64,000 nucleotides of DNA from Qipengyuania_B sp965214525 (GCA_965214525.1 OZ243959.1:1364001-1428000), one strand, 5' to 3'. Shown: positions 38,729 to 47,910, numbered from the stretch's first letter. The notes: generated by a model from the sequence alone, not told the origin. Numbers and translations are program-made.

Positions 38729-40231
38729 CTACCCCAACTTCGCCTTCAGCACTTCGTTCACCACCGCCGGGTTGCCCTGCCCCTTCATCGCCTTCATCAC
38801 CTGGCCGACGAAAAAGCCGAACAGCCTGTCCTTGCCGCCCTTGTACTGCGCCACCTTGTCCGCATTGGCCGCCAGCACATCGTTTACTGCCGCTTCGATT
38901 GCGCCGGTGTCCGATTGCTGCTGCAAACCCTCGGCATCGGCGATCTCGTCCGGAGCACGGCCGGTGCGGAGCACGATTTCGTAGATCTCCTTGGCCTGCC
39001 CGCCACTGACTTCGCTCGCCGCCTGCATCGCCAATATCTGCGATTGCGCCTCGGCGGTGGCGTAGGAAGGGTTCGCTTCCCCTCCGAGAGCGTTCATAAT
39101 CCCCGGGGCGACGGACAGGGTCCAATTTGCCACCTGCGTCGCAACGTCCTTCTCGGCCTTGCCCAGCCGTTCGGCCGTCGCCGTCAGCAGGGTTTCGAAC
39201 CGGGCGAAACTTTCGACTTCGGCGGTGAGTTCGCGGGCATTGTAGTCGCTCAGCCCCAACTGCTCCACATAACGCCGCCGCTTGACGTCGGGCAGTTCGG
39301 GCAGCGATGCCTTGCATTCTGCCAGGAACGCCTCGTCCAGCTCCAGCGGCAGCAGGTCGGGATCCGGGAAATAGCGGTAATCGTGCGCGTCTTCCTTGCT
39401 CCGCATCGATCGCGTCGTCCCGGTGCCCGGATCGAACAGGCGAGTCTCCTGCACCACGGTGCCGCCATCCTCGATCAGGTCGACCTGTCGGCGCGCCTCG
39501 TGTTCGATCGTCTGCATGACGAAACGCACGGAATTGACGTTCTTCGTTTCCGTGCGCGTGCCGAACTCCTCCCCAGGTCTGCGCACGGAGACGTTGACGT
39601 CCGCGCGCATCGACCCTTCCTCCATATTGCCGTTGCAGCTGCCGACATACCGCAGGATGCTGCGCAATTTGCGGACATAGGCACCGGCTTCGGCCGGGCT
39701 ACGCATATCGGGCCGGCTGACGATCTCCATCAGGGCGACGCCGCTGCGGTTCAGATCGACATAGGACATGGTCGGATGCTGGTCGTGCATCAGCTTGCCC
39801 GCATCCTGCTCGACATGGATACGCTCTATCCCGATCACCTTGTCGCTAGGTATGCCGGCCTTTTCGTCGGTCTCGATCAAGAGCGAGCCCTCTCCTACCA
39901 GCGGGTGATAGAGTTGACTGATCTGATATCCCTGCGGCAGGTCGGCATAGAAGTAGTTCTTGCGGTCGAACCGGCTCCAGCGATTGATCTCAGCCTCGAT
40001 CGCCATGCCGGTACGCACGGCTTGGCGGATGCATTCGCGGTTGGGCACGGGCAGCATGCCCGGCATGGCAGCATCGATCAGGCTGACCTGGCTGTTCGGC
40101 TCCGCCCCGAAGGCGGTGCTGGCCCCGCTGAACAGCTTGGCATTGCTGGTCACCTGCGCATGCACTTCCAAGCCGATCACGACCTCCCAATCGCCAGTTA
40201 TGCCTTGAATGCGGTAGGTAGGGGTGCTCAT
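38729..40231 (-). CDS. gatB: Aspartyl/glutamyl-tRNA(Asn/Gln) amidotransferase subunit B
   Basis: Kinase subunit of GatCAB, which converts Glu-tRNA-Gln and Asp-tRNA-Asn to the correct amino acid in organisms lacking GlnRS or AsnRS. The 500 residues contain EVVIGLEVHAQ (about 18), MEIVSRPDMRSPAEA (about 165), the GatB middle domain, and the C-terminal YqeY-like tail domain ending in KAMKGQGNPAVVNEVLKAKLG. Three in-frame ATGs (40270, 40240, 40231) are available; the last is chosen from family N termini. It is separated from gatA and gatC by two unrelated genes. Confidence 0.95.
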   Translation of the reverse strand: MSTPTYRIQGITGDWEVVIGLEVHAQVTSNAKLFSGASTAFGAEPNSQVSLIDAAMPGMLPVPNRECIRQAVRTGMAIEAEINRWSRFDRKNYFYADLPQGYQISQLYHPLVGEGSLLIETDEKAGIPSDKVIGIERIHVEQDAGKLMHDQHPTMSYVDLNRSGVALMEIVSRPDMRSPAEAGAYVRKLRSILRYVGSCNGNMEEGSMRADVNVSVRRPGEEFGTRTETKNVNSVRFVMQTIEHEARRQVDLIEDGGTVVQETRLFDPGTGTTRSMRSKEDAHDYRYFPDPDLLPLELDEAFLAECKASLPELPDVKRRRYVEQLGLSDYNARELTAEVESFARFETLLTATAERLGKAEKDVATQVANWTLSVAPGIMNALGGEANPSYATAEAQSQILAMQAASEVSGGQAKEIYEIVLRTGRAPDEIADAEGLQQQSDTGAIEAAVNDVLAANADKVAQYKGGKDRLFGFFVGQVMKAMKGQGNPAVVNEVLKAKLG

Positions 40232-40297
40232 ATCGTTCATGCCATAGGCATGCTGCGAAGATCGGAGCATTGCAACGGTTTTGACGCCCGGCGAACG

Positions 40298-41503
40298 TCA
40301 GCCTTCGGCAATGGCCAGCGCGCGGCGCAATTGTCGATCGTAACGTTCGGGCGGATCGAAGAACATGGTGCGAAGACGCCTTGCCCCCTCCATTTTTTCA
40401 CGTACCAGGGCCGGTTCGTTGGTCAGTCGCCAGATCGCATCGGCGTAGCTGGCTGGATCGTCGACCTTCGCCTCCACGCAAGCCTCGCCAAGGATCGTTA
40501 TGGATGGGCAGGCGCGGGAGGAAACGACCGGGCGCAAGGTCAACACCCCTTCGACCACCGATTTCGCCAGCCCTTCCTCGAAAGTGGAGCGCGTCGGCAC
40601 GATCACGATGTCGCTCGCCCGATAATGATCGAGCAGGGCCTTGCCCGCGGTGAATCCGTGCACATGGACCAGATGCGACGCGGGCGACATGGCGGCGGCC
40701 CGCCTCAGTTCATCCAGGAACGTTCCGGTCCCATGAATGTGGAAATGGATATCAGGCCCGCCGCGCCGACTGAGGATCTCCGCCATCGTCACCATGTCGA
40801 ACACGCCCTTGTTGCGCTCTACCCGCCCGGCGAACAGGACATGCACCTCGCTCTGACTGCCGGACGCCAGCGCCGGAGGTTCGAAAGTCTCGAACGTAGC
40901 ACGGTCGTAATCGGGGTATATCTGCAAGCAGGTGCGGATCTGGCGACCGGGTTCTTTCGCCAGTTCCTCGATGATCGCTGGCGAGATCGCCATCGTCGGA
41001 TCGCCGTATCGCAAGTGATACCAGCCCGTCAGGCGGATCAGGGTCTCGTGGATGCCGAAACGGCGATGCCCCAGCGAACGCAGCGCGCAATGGAACGAAT
41101 TCACGAACCGCATCCCGCGTTTGCGAAAGGGCACGGTGAGGAACCAGTACTGCGCGGCGTCGGTCAGGATCACGGTTGATGCGCCGAGCTGCTCCATTTC
41201 GATCAACCTGTCGCGCGTCCACGACATCATGTCGCGATGGAAGTTCCAGCCGGACCGATCGGTGCGGGGCCGGTTGAGGATTACGACGCCATAGCGATGC
41301 TCCTCGTACCGCTCGCCAGGATGCGAAGTCACTACGATGCCGGACCGCCCTTGCATCTTCAACTCTTCGAACCAGTGCTTCAGGTAACTGGTACCGAAAA
41401 GATCGGTTGCGCCCCCGCTCGTCCAGGCGTCGTGAACCCGCCGGGCATCGACCGGTCCGCTTAGATAACCTGTGCACGGAATTGCACCGAGGCCACTGTT
41501 CAC
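40298..41503 (-). CDS. Glycosyltransferase family 4-like protein
   Basis: 401-residue GT-B glycosyltransferase. The C-terminal Rossmann half has VLFAGRVERNKGVFDMVTMAEIL (about 222-245), the HIHGTGTFLDEL segment, VHVHGFTAGKALLDHYRASDIVIVPTRSTFEEGLAKSVVEGVL with the EGLAKSVVE donor-binding motif (about 300-320), and a late VDDPASYADAI. No signal peptide or membrane helix. The acceptor is unknown; the FkbM gene beside it, divergently transcribed, suggests surface-glycan synthesis. The pair is placed between gatA and gatB. Confidence 0.87.
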   Translation of the reverse strand: MNSGLGAIPCTGYLSGPVDARRVHDAWTSGGATDLFGTSYLKHWFEELKMQGRSGIVVTSHPGERYEEHRYGVVILNRPRTDRSGWNFHRDMMSWTRDRLIEMEQLGASTVILTDAAQYWFLTVPFRKRGMRFVNSFHCALRSLGHRRFGIHETLIRLTGWYHLRYGDPTMAISPAIIEELAKEPGRQIRTCLQIYPDYDRATFETFEPPALASGSQSEVHVLFAGRVERNKGVFDMVTMAEILSRRGGPDIHFHIHGTGTFLDELRRAAAMSPASHLVHVHGFTAGKALLDHYRASDIVIVPTRSTFEEGLAKSVVEGVLTLRPVVSSRACPSITILGEACVEAKVDDPASYADAIWRLTNEPALVREKMEGARRLRTMFFDPPERYDRQLRRALAIAEG

Positions 41504-41623
41504 TTTGCTTTCCTTTGCAAGTTATTTGAATACGTTGGACTAATAAGCATTAAAGATTACCGTGTTATCAACTATTGTTCTCCTGATCCTGCCAGGAACT
41601 CGCGGTAGAAAGAATTACTATCA

Positions 41624-42550
41624 ATGACATACTTGGCTCTAGCGCGAATAACCCGTTCATATTTCCGTTACCCGTTTCCCAAACGATGGAGATTGTTTGC
41701 AGCGCTCGCCAATAACGACAGCGTGGCGCATCGTTGGGCTGGACAACCGGTAGTATGGACCACCAGCAAGACTACCGGCTTCTTAATCCCCTGCGATCTA
41801 TCGATCTTCTCCAGGCGGATAGCTTGGTTCTTTCGCCGATGGTACGAAATAGATACAGAATCCATTATATTGAGCGTGTTGAACCCGGGCGATACCTTCA
41901 TCGATATCGGTGCAAACATCGGCATGGCAAGTTTGGCGGCACGACGCGCGATTGGTGAAACCGGAACGATCTACGCATTCGAACCCAATCCAAAGGTCAT
42001 ATCCGTCAACCGCGAGGCCGTGAAGCGCAATGGCATTCGCAATGTGCGGTTACACGAAGCGGTCCTGACCGATAGCGAAGGAACCGTGGAATTGTTCGTG
42101 CCCTTGCGCAATCACGGAGAGGCCACGATCGGAACACCTCCGAACGGGGCGGAAGTGGAAGCCATCGAGGTCGCGGCCGTGAACGGCGCGACATTGTCTG
42201 AACTGAGTGCCGTTCATCTGATCAAGATCGATGTGGAAGGGCACGAACTGACGGTGTTGCGTTCCATCCGACAGGTTCTCGAGACGAAACGCCCGCCTGT
42301 GATCTGCGAGTTGATGAGCGAACACCTGCGCAGATTTGGAACCCTGCCATCCGACATACTTCAGTTGATGACGGACCTCGATTACCGGTGCTTCGACATA
42401 CGTTCACGTCCTGACGGCTTGTTCAGAACCAAGGCCGCCCCCGCCCGTTTGGAACGCGTGCCGGACGATGTCAGCGGCAACGTGTTGCTGGTTCCTGCAG
42501 AGCGGGCAGAATCGTTCGAAAACATGGCCTTCAAATCGCTGCCCAAATGA
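41624..42550 (+). CDS. FkbM-family methyltransferase
   Basis: 308-residue SAM-dependent methyltransferase. Motif I is FIDIGANIGMASLAA (about 90-104), followed by GTIYAFEPNPKVISVNREAVKRNG (motif II region), VLTDSEGTVELFV, and LIKIDVEGHELTVLRSI (about 200-216), the FkbM hallmark. FkbM proteins commonly O-methylate sugars in polysaccharides, matching the neighbouring glycosyltransferase. It converges with gatA, with 9 bases between the stop codons. The 5' half uses more A/T-rich codons than surrounding genes. Confidence 0.88.
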   Translation: MTYLALARITRSYFRYPFPKRWRLFAALANNDSVAHRWAGQPVVWTTSKTTGFLIPCDLSIFSRRIAWFFRRWYEIDTESIILSVLNPGDTFIDIGANIGMASLAARRAIGETGTIYAFEPNPKVISVNREAVKRNGIRNVRLHEAVLTDSEGTVELFVPLRNHGEATIGTPPNGAEVEAIEVAAVNGATLSELSAVHLIKIDVEGHELTVLRSIRQVLETKRPPVICELMSEHLRRFGTLPSDILQLMTDLDYRCFDIRSRPDGLFRTKAAPARLERVPDDVSGNVLLVPAERAESFENMAFKSLPK

Positions 42551-42559
42551 AGGTTCGCG

Positions 42560-44044
42560 TCACCACCACCGTTTCGGCTTCGTTTGGAACCGGGCACGCT
42601 GCTCCAGTGCCAGGCCTGCGTTCAGGACGCCCTGTTCGTCGAACGCCGGTCCGATAATCTGCAGGCCCAGCGGCAGGCCAGCGGCGTTCAACCCACTCGG
42701 CACGCTCATGGCCGGTAAACCCGCCAGCGACGCGGGCACCGCGAAGACGTCATTGAGATACATCGTCAACGGGTCATCCGAAAGCGAACCCAGCGGAAAG
42801 CTGGCGGTCGGAGTGGTCGGGGCCAGGATCAAGTCGCACTGCCCCCAGGCCTCTTCGAAATCGCGCGCCACCTGCGCCCGAACCTTTTGCGCCTGGGTAT
42901 AATAGGCATCGTAGAACCCAGCGCTCAACACATAGGTGCCGATCAGCACGCGGCGCTTGACCTCGTCGCCAAATCCCTCGGCACGGGTTGCGGCGTACAT
43001 GTCCTGCAAACCAGCCCCATCGGGCAGTTCGCGCAAACCGTACCGGACGCCGTCATAGCGCGCGAGGTTGGACGAAGCCTCTGCCGGCGCGATGATATAA
43101 TAGGCAGGCAAGGCGTATTTGGTATGCGGCAACGCGATATCGACGATATCCGCCCCGGCATCGCGCAGCCATTCCTTGCCGCGCTCCCACTGTTCCAGGA
43201 TTTCGCCATCCATGCCGTCCATCCGGTATTCGCGCGGAATGCCGACCTTCTTGCCCCGGAGGTCCGCATCGAGCGCGGCGGACCATTGCGGCACCGGCAT
43301 ATCCAGGCTGGTCGCATCCTTGGGATCGAAACCTGCCATCGCTTCAAGCATGATAGCGCAATCGGTGACGTCGCGCGCCATCGAGCCGGCCTGATCGAGC
43401 GAACTGGCAAACGCCACCACTCCCCAGCGGCTGCAACGGCCATAAGTCGGCTTGATCCCGCAAATGCCGGCAAAGGCGGCGGGCTGGCGGATCGAGCCGC
43501 CGGTATCGGTGCCGGTTGCGGCCGGCGCGATCCGCGCGGCGATAGCGGCGGACGAACCGCCCGAAGACCCGCCGGGGCTCATTGCGGCGTTTCCGCCCCC
43601 CGAAGCGCGCCAGGGCGAAGCGACATTGCCGAAATAGCTGGTTTCGTTGGACGATCCCATGGCGAACTGGTCGAGGTTCAGCTTGCCCAGCATCCCCGCG
43701 CCCGCATCCCATAGCCTGCTCGACACGGTGGATTCGTAGGCCGGCGTGAACCCTTCGAGGATATGACTGGCCGCCGTGGTCTGCACCCCTTTGGTGGCGA
43801 ACAGATCCTTCATGCCGATCGGAACTCCGGCCATCATGCCCAGCGGCTTGCCCGCAGCCCGCGCCGCATCGACCGTATCCGCCGCGTCAAGCGCGTGCTC
43901 CGGCGTGGCGACGATGAAAGCGTTCAGTTGCTCGGCCGACGCGACGGCTGCGTTGAAGGCACCCGCGACTTCGCGCGCGGTGAACTCGCCGCCTGCCACG
44001 CCGTCACGGATGGCCTTGACACCCAGCTCAGTGAGATCGGTCAT
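42560..44044 (-). CDS. gatA: Aspartyl/glutamyl-tRNA(Asn/Gln) amidotransferase subunit A
   Basis: Glutaminase subunit of GatCAB, amidase-signature family, 494 residues. The catalytic triad is readable: Lys in GVPIGMKDLFATKG (about 78), the Ser cluster AMSPGGSSGGSSAAIAARI (about 152-170) and the nucleophile Ser in GTDTGGSIRQPAAFAGICGIKPTYGR (about 178). It lies downstream of gatC with a 52-base gap. Confidence 0.96.
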   Translation of the reverse strand: MTDLTELGVKAIRDGVAGGEFTAREVAGAFNAAVASAEQLNAFIVATPEHALDAADTVDAARAAGKPLGMMAGVPIGMKDLFATKGVQTTAASHILEGFTPAYESTVSSRLWDAGAGMLGKLNLDQFAMGSSNETSYFGNVASPWRASGGGNAAMSPGGSSGGSSAAIAARIAPAATGTDTGGSIRQPAAFAGICGIKPTYGRCSRWGVVAFASSLDQAGSMARDVTDCAIMLEAMAGFDPKDATSLDMPVPQWSAALDADLRGKKVGIPREYRMDGMDGEILEQWERGKEWLRDAGADIVDIALPHTKYALPAYYIIAPAEASSNLARYDGVRYGLRELPDGAGLQDMYAATRAEGFGDEVKRRVLIGTYVLSAGFYDAYYTQAQKVRAQVARDFEEAWGQCDLILAPTTPTASFPLGSLSDDPLTMYLNDVFAVPASLAGLPAMSVPSGLNAAGLPLGLQIIGPAFDEQGVLNAGLALEQRARFQTKPKRWW

Positions 44045-44096
44045 GCGAAGTCAGACCGCGTGCAGGCGGACGCGGTCGCACAGATTGGCCGGGCGC

Positions 44097-44399
44097 TCAT
44101 TCGATCACCTTGGGCACAGCAAAAAAGCCATGCTCTGCGGCCGGCGCGTTGGCGAGCACCGCGTCGCGCTTGCCGCCCGCCGTCAACGGATCGGCATCGA
44201 CTTCATCTGCGCGCAGGCGCAGCGCGTTGGGAATGACCGCGGTCATCGGCTCGACCCCGGACGTATCAACCTCTCCCAACTGCTCGACCCAGTTCAGGAT
44301 GTTGTTAAGTTCAGGAACCATGCGGTCGAGCTCGGCATCGCTCATCCTGATGCGGGCGAGCGACGCGATCCTGGCGACCGTGGCCTTGTCCACCGACAT
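44097..44399 (-). CDS. gatC: Aspartyl/glutamyl-tRNA(Asn/Gln) amidotransferase subunit C
   Basis: 100-residue clamp that stabilises GatA on GatB. It begins MSVDKATVARIASLARIRMSD and carries the ELNNILNWVEQLGEVDTSGVEPM core and the C-terminal GFFAVPKVIE motif typical of GatC. It lies 5 bases downstream of the FKBP gene and upstream of gatA. Confidence 0.95.
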   Translation of the reverse strand: MSVDKATVARIASLARIRMSDAELDRMVPELNNILNWVEQLGEVDTSGVEPMTAVIPNALRLRADEVDADPLTAGGKRDAVLANAPAAEHGFFAVPKVIE

Positions 44400-44404
44400 C
44401 GCCG

Positions 44405-44983
44405 CTATTCCTGCGGCAGTTCGGGGGCTGGCACGCCGGGCGCAGGTGCGCCAAGACCTTGCATCTGCATCATCTGCTGCAAGGTTTGCAGCCGCTGCTC
44501 GAACTCGGCTTGCGACATGAAATCGATGATCTTCACTTCGAACGACAGGTCGCTATCCGCCGGAATCGGCGAACCTGGCGGAGGTTCGGCACCATAGGCC
44601 TGTTCGGCGGGAATCTCGAACAGGTAGGTGCCGCCCTTCTGCACCCTTTGGAGCCCTTCGTAAAAGCCCGCGATAGTTGCGCCTTCCGTCACCGGGAACG
44701 GGGTGCCATCCGGGAAGACACCCTCGACCGGCAACGGCGTTGGCCGGGATCGATCGAATTCGGTTCCGTCTGGCAAGTTCCCGACATATTCGACAAAGAC
44801 GACATCGCCAACCTGCGGGCTAGGCCCGTCGCCGGCGATCAACGTCTCGACTTCGAGCCCTTCGGGCGCTGCCGCCCAAGCCACTCCAGCCGCGATGAGG
44901 ACGGCGGCGGCCACCGCCAGCCACAGCTTCAGCAGCGAGCCTTTGGCAACGGGGCGGAGGGGGACGCGGGTGATCTCGGTCAT
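44405..44983 (-). CDS. Membrane-anchored FKBP-type peptidyl-prolyl isomerase
   Basis: 192 residues from ATG 44983 (MTEITRVPLRPVAKGS). One N-terminal membrane helix (LWLAVAAAVLIAAGVAWAAA) exposes an FKBP domain to the periplasm: GDVVFVEYVGNLPDGTEFDRS (about 60-80), GFYEGLQRVQKGGTYLFEIPAEQAYGAEPP (about 105-135) and LSFEVKIIDF. A Met/Gln-rich tail (QTLQQMMQMQGLG) and a Pro-rich end follow. It likely helps fold exported proteins. A terminator separates it from rpsU, so it may depend on read-through or its own promoter. Confidence 0.88.
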   Translation of the reverse strand: MTEITRVPLRPVAKGSLLKLWLAVAAAVLIAAGVAWAAAPEGLEVETLIAGDGPSPQVGDVVFVEYVGNLPDGTEFDRSRPTPLPVEGVFPDGTPFPVTEGATIAGFYEGLQRVQKGGTYLFEIPAEQAYGAEPPPGSPIPADSDLSFEVKIIDFMSQAEFEQRLQTLQQMMQMQGLGAPAPGVPAPELPQE

Positions 44984-45000
44984 GCGGATGTCGATCCTGA

Positions 45001-45031
45001 AAAAGCGAAGGGCGCGGAAATACCGCGCCCT
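45001..45031 (-). terminator. Terminator/attenuator after rpsU
   Basis: Read on the minus strand, a perfect 9-bp stem AGGGCGCGG / CCGCGCCCT with a 5-nt loop, followed by TCGCTTTTTC. It lies between the rpsU stop and the FKBP start, so it should end or attenuate the rpsU message before the FKBP–gatC–gatA genes. Confidence 0.75.
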
Positions 45032-45067
45032 CAATGGTCCAAGCCGGACCGATCTGCAAGACAGCGC

Positions 45068-45274
45068 TTACTTGATGCCGTCGCGCTCCATCCGCTTGCG
45101 ATCCATCTTGCGGGCACGCCGTACCGCTGCCGCCTTCTCCCGCGCGCGCTTCTCGCTCGGCTTTTCGTAATGACGACGCAGCTTCATTTCGCGATAGACG
45201 CCCTCGCGCTGCAGCTTTTTCTTCAGCGCGCGCAGAGCCTGTTCAACGTTGTTGTCGCGAACCATGATTTGCAT
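45068..45274 (-). CDS. rpsU: 30S ribosomal protein S21
   Basis: 68 residues, MQIMVRDNNVEQALRALKKK followed by LQREGVYREMKLRRHYEKPSEKRAREKAAAVRRARK and a basic end: the alphaproteobacterial S21 sequence pattern, extended relative to the gamma form by a basic C-terminal helix. S21 sits near the anti-Shine-Dalgarno of the 30S platform. A longer frame to 45292 adds six unsupported residues. Confidence 0.96.
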   Translation of the reverse strand: MQIMVRDNNVEQALRALKKKLQREGVYREMKLRRHYEKPSEKRAREKAAAVRRARKMDRKRMERDGIK

Positions 45275-45481
45275 AGAATACCGAACCCTCAAAAATCGTC
45301 ATGACGCGCGCCCACATCCGGGCACCGCGCTACAGTAACCTAACGAAAGACGAGCCGAATCCGTTCCGGACCGGCTCAAGCCGCGCTTCGATAGCTACCG
45401 TTCGCGCTGATGGCAAGACAAATGGATCACGGTGCGCAAGCCGGTCTAGCCAATATCGGCCTGTCGCGATACAGCCGGGTG

Positions 45482-45898
45482 ATGTCCGGCACCCCCTCGT
45501 CCTTCCTTGCCGCCTTCTATGTTGCCGTCGGCGGCGGGGCAGGCGCCCTCGCACGCTATCGGTTGGGCCTTGCCATGCAGGTAGATGGCGCGCTTAACGA
45601 TAAGATGGCCTTCCCCTGGCCGACCCTCACCGTCAATGTCCTTGGCAGTCTGATCATGGGCCTGCTGACGGGGTGGCTGGCCTATCAGGGTGCTGGCGCG
45701 AAGGTGGAAACAGCGCGATTGCTGCTGGGCGTCGGTCTTCTGGGCGGGTTCACGACCTTCTCCGCGTTCAGCCTGGAGACTATCGTGCTGCTCGAGCGTG
45801 CGGCGGTCGCGACGGCGTGCCTATACGTGGGTACTTCCGTTCTGGCCGGGATAGCCGCGCTGTTCCTCGGGCTGAACGTGATGCGGAGCCTGGCATGA
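45482..45898 (+). CDS. crcB: Fluoride channel CrcB/Fluc
   Basis: 138-residue, four-helix membrane protein that exports fluoride as a dual-topology dimer. GGGAGALARYRLGL (about 16-30), PWPTLTVNVLGSLIMGLLTG (about 45-64, with the pore Asn) and LGVGLLGGFTTFSAFSLETIVLL (about 83-105, with the phenylalanine-box region) match the family. ATG 45482 gives the normal N terminus. The TGA overlaps the ATG of the following pseudouridine synthase gene. No fluoride riboswitch was recognised upstream. Confidence 0.93.
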   Translation: MSGTPSSFLAAFYVAVGGGAGALARYRLGLAMQVDGALNDKMAFPWPTLTVNVLGSLIMGLLTGWLAYQGAGAKVETARLLLGVGLLGGFTTFSAFSLETIVLLERAAVATACLYVGTSVLAGIAALFLGLNVMRSLA

Positions 45899-46998
45899 CC
45901 GAGGCAAGGGAAGGCGCGGCAGTGCGACAGTTCACGGTGGCGGCGGATGATGACGGAGTTCGCCTCGATCGGTGGTTCAAGCGGCATCTGCCGCAGATCG
46001 GGTTCGGCACAGTCTCGCGCTGGGCACGCACGGGGCAGATCCGCATCGATGGTGCGCGTACAAAACCCGACGATCGCCTGGCCACCGGCCAGATCATCCG
46101 GGTGCCGCCAGGGGGTTCGGCACCAAAGGTGACGCGCACGGTGGCGCTGTCCGAGGAAGAGCGCGCCCAAGCCGAAGCGATGGTGATCGTCCGCACCCCG
46201 TCCGCACTGGTGCTGAACAAACCACCCGGACTGGCGACGCAGGGCGGCACCAAGACCACGCACCATGTCGACCGGTTGCTGGATGCCTTTGCCAAAGAGG
46301 ACGATCCCCGCCCGCGCCTGGTGCATCGGCTTGACAAGGATACCAGCGGGGCCCTGCTCATCGCCCGCACGCCGGGCAGCGCCGCGTTCTTTTCCCGCCG
46401 TTTCTCGGGACGCAGCGCGAAGAAGATCTATTGGGCGCTGGTGGTAGGCGTGCCCGACCTGGCCGAAGGTACGATCGACGGGGCACTCGCCAAGCAACCC
46501 GGCACGGGCGGCGAGAAGATGCATATCGACGAAGAGGCCGGACAACCCGCCAAGACCCGCTACCGCGTTGTCGAACGGGCTGCCAAGAAAGCCTGCTGGC
46601 TCGAACTGGAACCGCTGACCGGGCGCACCCATCAGTTGCGGGTCCATTGCGCGGCAATCGGCCACCCGATCGTAGGCGATGGCAAGTATGGCGGGCAGGA
46701 CGCCTTCCTGACCGGCAGTATCAGCCGCAAGATGCACCTGCATGCCCGGCGCCTGATCATAGATGCGCCCGAGGGCGGCAAACTCGATGTCACCGCCCCG
46801 CTGCCGGAGCATTTTTCCGCCTCGATGGCGCAATTGGGGTTCGACCCTTCGCAAAGCGAGGCATTGCCCGATCGCGGTCCGCCGGAACGCAGCCGTGCCA
46901 TGAAGAAGCAGGCCGCGCGCCGCTTCGCCAAGACCGTGCGACGGTCACGCAAGGGTGAGCGCCGGGCACGCGGAGACCGCGAAGCCAAGGACCGTTAG
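45895..46998 (+). CDS. RluA-family 23S rRNA pseudouridine synthase (RluC/D-like)
   Basis: 367-residue enzyme isomerising uridines in rRNA. It has an N-terminal S4 RNA-binding domain (VRLDRWFKRHLPQIGFGTVSRWARTGQIRIDG, about 20-55), the catalytic motif RLVHRLDKDTSGALLIA (about 140-156, Asp in HRLDKDTSG), and LEPLTGRTHQLRVHCAAIGHPIVGDGKYGG (about 240-270). A very basic tail (KKQAARRFAKTVRRSRKGERRARGDRE) is typical of sphingomonad forms. The start overlaps crcB. Whether it is the RluC or RluD equivalent cannot be decided. Confidence 0.9.
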   Translation: MTEAREGAAVRQFTVAADDDGVRLDRWFKRHLPQIGFGTVSRWARTGQIRIDGARTKPDDRLATGQIIRVPPGGSAPKVTRTVALSEEERAQAEAMVIVRTPSALVLNKPPGLATQGGTKTTHHVDRLLDAFAKEDDPRPRLVHRLDKDTSGALLIARTPGSAAFFSRRFSGRSAKKIYWALVVGVPDLAEGTIDGALAKQPGTGGEKMHIDEEAGQPAKTRYRVVERAAKKACWLELEPLTGRTHQLRVHCAAIGHPIVGDGKYGGQDAFLTGSISRKMHLHARRLIIDAPEGGKLDVTAPLPEHFSASMAQLGFDPSQSEALPDRGPPERSRAMKKQAARRFAKTVRRSRKGERRARGDREAKDR

Positions 46999-47256
46999 GG
47001 CTCAAACGGATGAAAAGGCATCTGGCGTCATGGTTGATGACCCCTTGACCATCTGTGGATAAAGTCCGATGCAGAACCCCAGCTAGCAGGCACGATGGCC
47101 TGTACGAGATATGCGACATGGGGGTGGCTTGCAGGTCTGTGTGAGCTTTTTTGCGGTGTCAGGAACAGCCGGACGATTTCGAGGCGATGCGGCCAGCGCG
47201 GCTGTCCGCTCGCCAGACGTCGGTGATCATGTTCGGTGCGGACTGGGATACGCGGC

Positions 47257-47910
47257 TTGAACCGCCTCGCGATCTTCGACTGTGACGGCACCCTCGTGGA
47301 CGGCCAGGCGGAAGTATGCGAAGCCATGGAACTGGCATTCCGCGAATCCGGACTTTCGCGGCCCGATCGCAGCGTCGTTCGGAAAACGGTCGGGTTGAGC
47401 TTGCCGCAGGCTATCTTTCGGCTCGCACCCGAAGCGGCGCCGGTGCAGCATCAAACCGCGATCCTCGCCTACAAGCGGATATATCGCGAAAAACGCGAGG
47501 CGGGATGCTTGCGCGAACCGCTGTTTGCCGGAATGAGTCACCTGCTATCGCGCTTACGGCAACAGGATTGGATCCTTGGCGTTGCGACGGGAAAGAGCGC
47601 GCGGGGATTGCGGGCGTGCCTTTCCATGCACAATCTGCACCAGCATTTCATGACCTTGCAGACGGCCGATCACCACCCGTCCAAGCCCGACCCCTCGATG
47701 GTCTACGCTGCCCTGCAGGATGCCGGACTGTCCGCGGACAATGCCGTGGTTATCGGCGATACCAGCTTCGATATCGAGATGGCGTCCAATGCCGGGGTTC
47801 GCTCCATCGGCGTTGCCTGGGGCTATCACGATCCATGCGAATTGCAGGCAGCCGGCGCGCACGGCATTGCCGATACGGTCGACCAGCTCGAAGCGCTTCT
47901 GTGTGCCTGA
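47257..47910 (+). CDS. HAD-family hydrolase (phosphoglycolate phosphatase-like)
   Basis: About 217 residues. HAD motif I is LAIFDCDGTLVDGQ (Asp nucleophile), motif II region LGVATGKSARG, motif III Lys in TADHHPSKPDPSMV, and motif IV VVIGDTSFDIEMASNAG. A helical cap of class C1 sits between motifs I and II. The start is uncertain: TTG 47257 (used) gives the family-like LNRLAIFD beginning, while GTG 47236 adds seven residues. The 3' end overlaps the next gene by 8 bases, and an ATP12 gene follows. Exact substrate unknown. Confidence 0.87.
   Translation: MNRLAIFDCDGTLVDGQAEVCEAMELAFRESGLSRPDRSVVRKTVGLSLPQAIFRLAPEAAPVQHQTAILAYKRIYREKREAGCLREPLFAGMSHLLSRLRQQDWILGVATGKSARGLRACLSMHNLHQHFMTLQTADHHPSKPDPSMVYAALQDAGLSADNAVVIGDTSFDIEMASNAGVRSIGVAWGYHDPCELQAAGAHGIADTVDQLEALLCA

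Noticed and set aside
38915..41179. A 754-codon plus-strand open frame opposite gatB and the glycosyltransferase
   Set aside because: The minus-strand genes have full family motifs; the antisense frame is rich in Arg, His and Gln and shows no domain.
45293..45481. Fluoride riboswitch before crcB
   Set aside because: No GGNGAUG-type conserved core or pseudoknot could be seen upstream of the start.
46999..47235. Small gene or RNA in the gap after the pseudouridine synthase gene
   Set aside because: Only short frames without ribosome sites; no tRNA-like fold or terminator was found.
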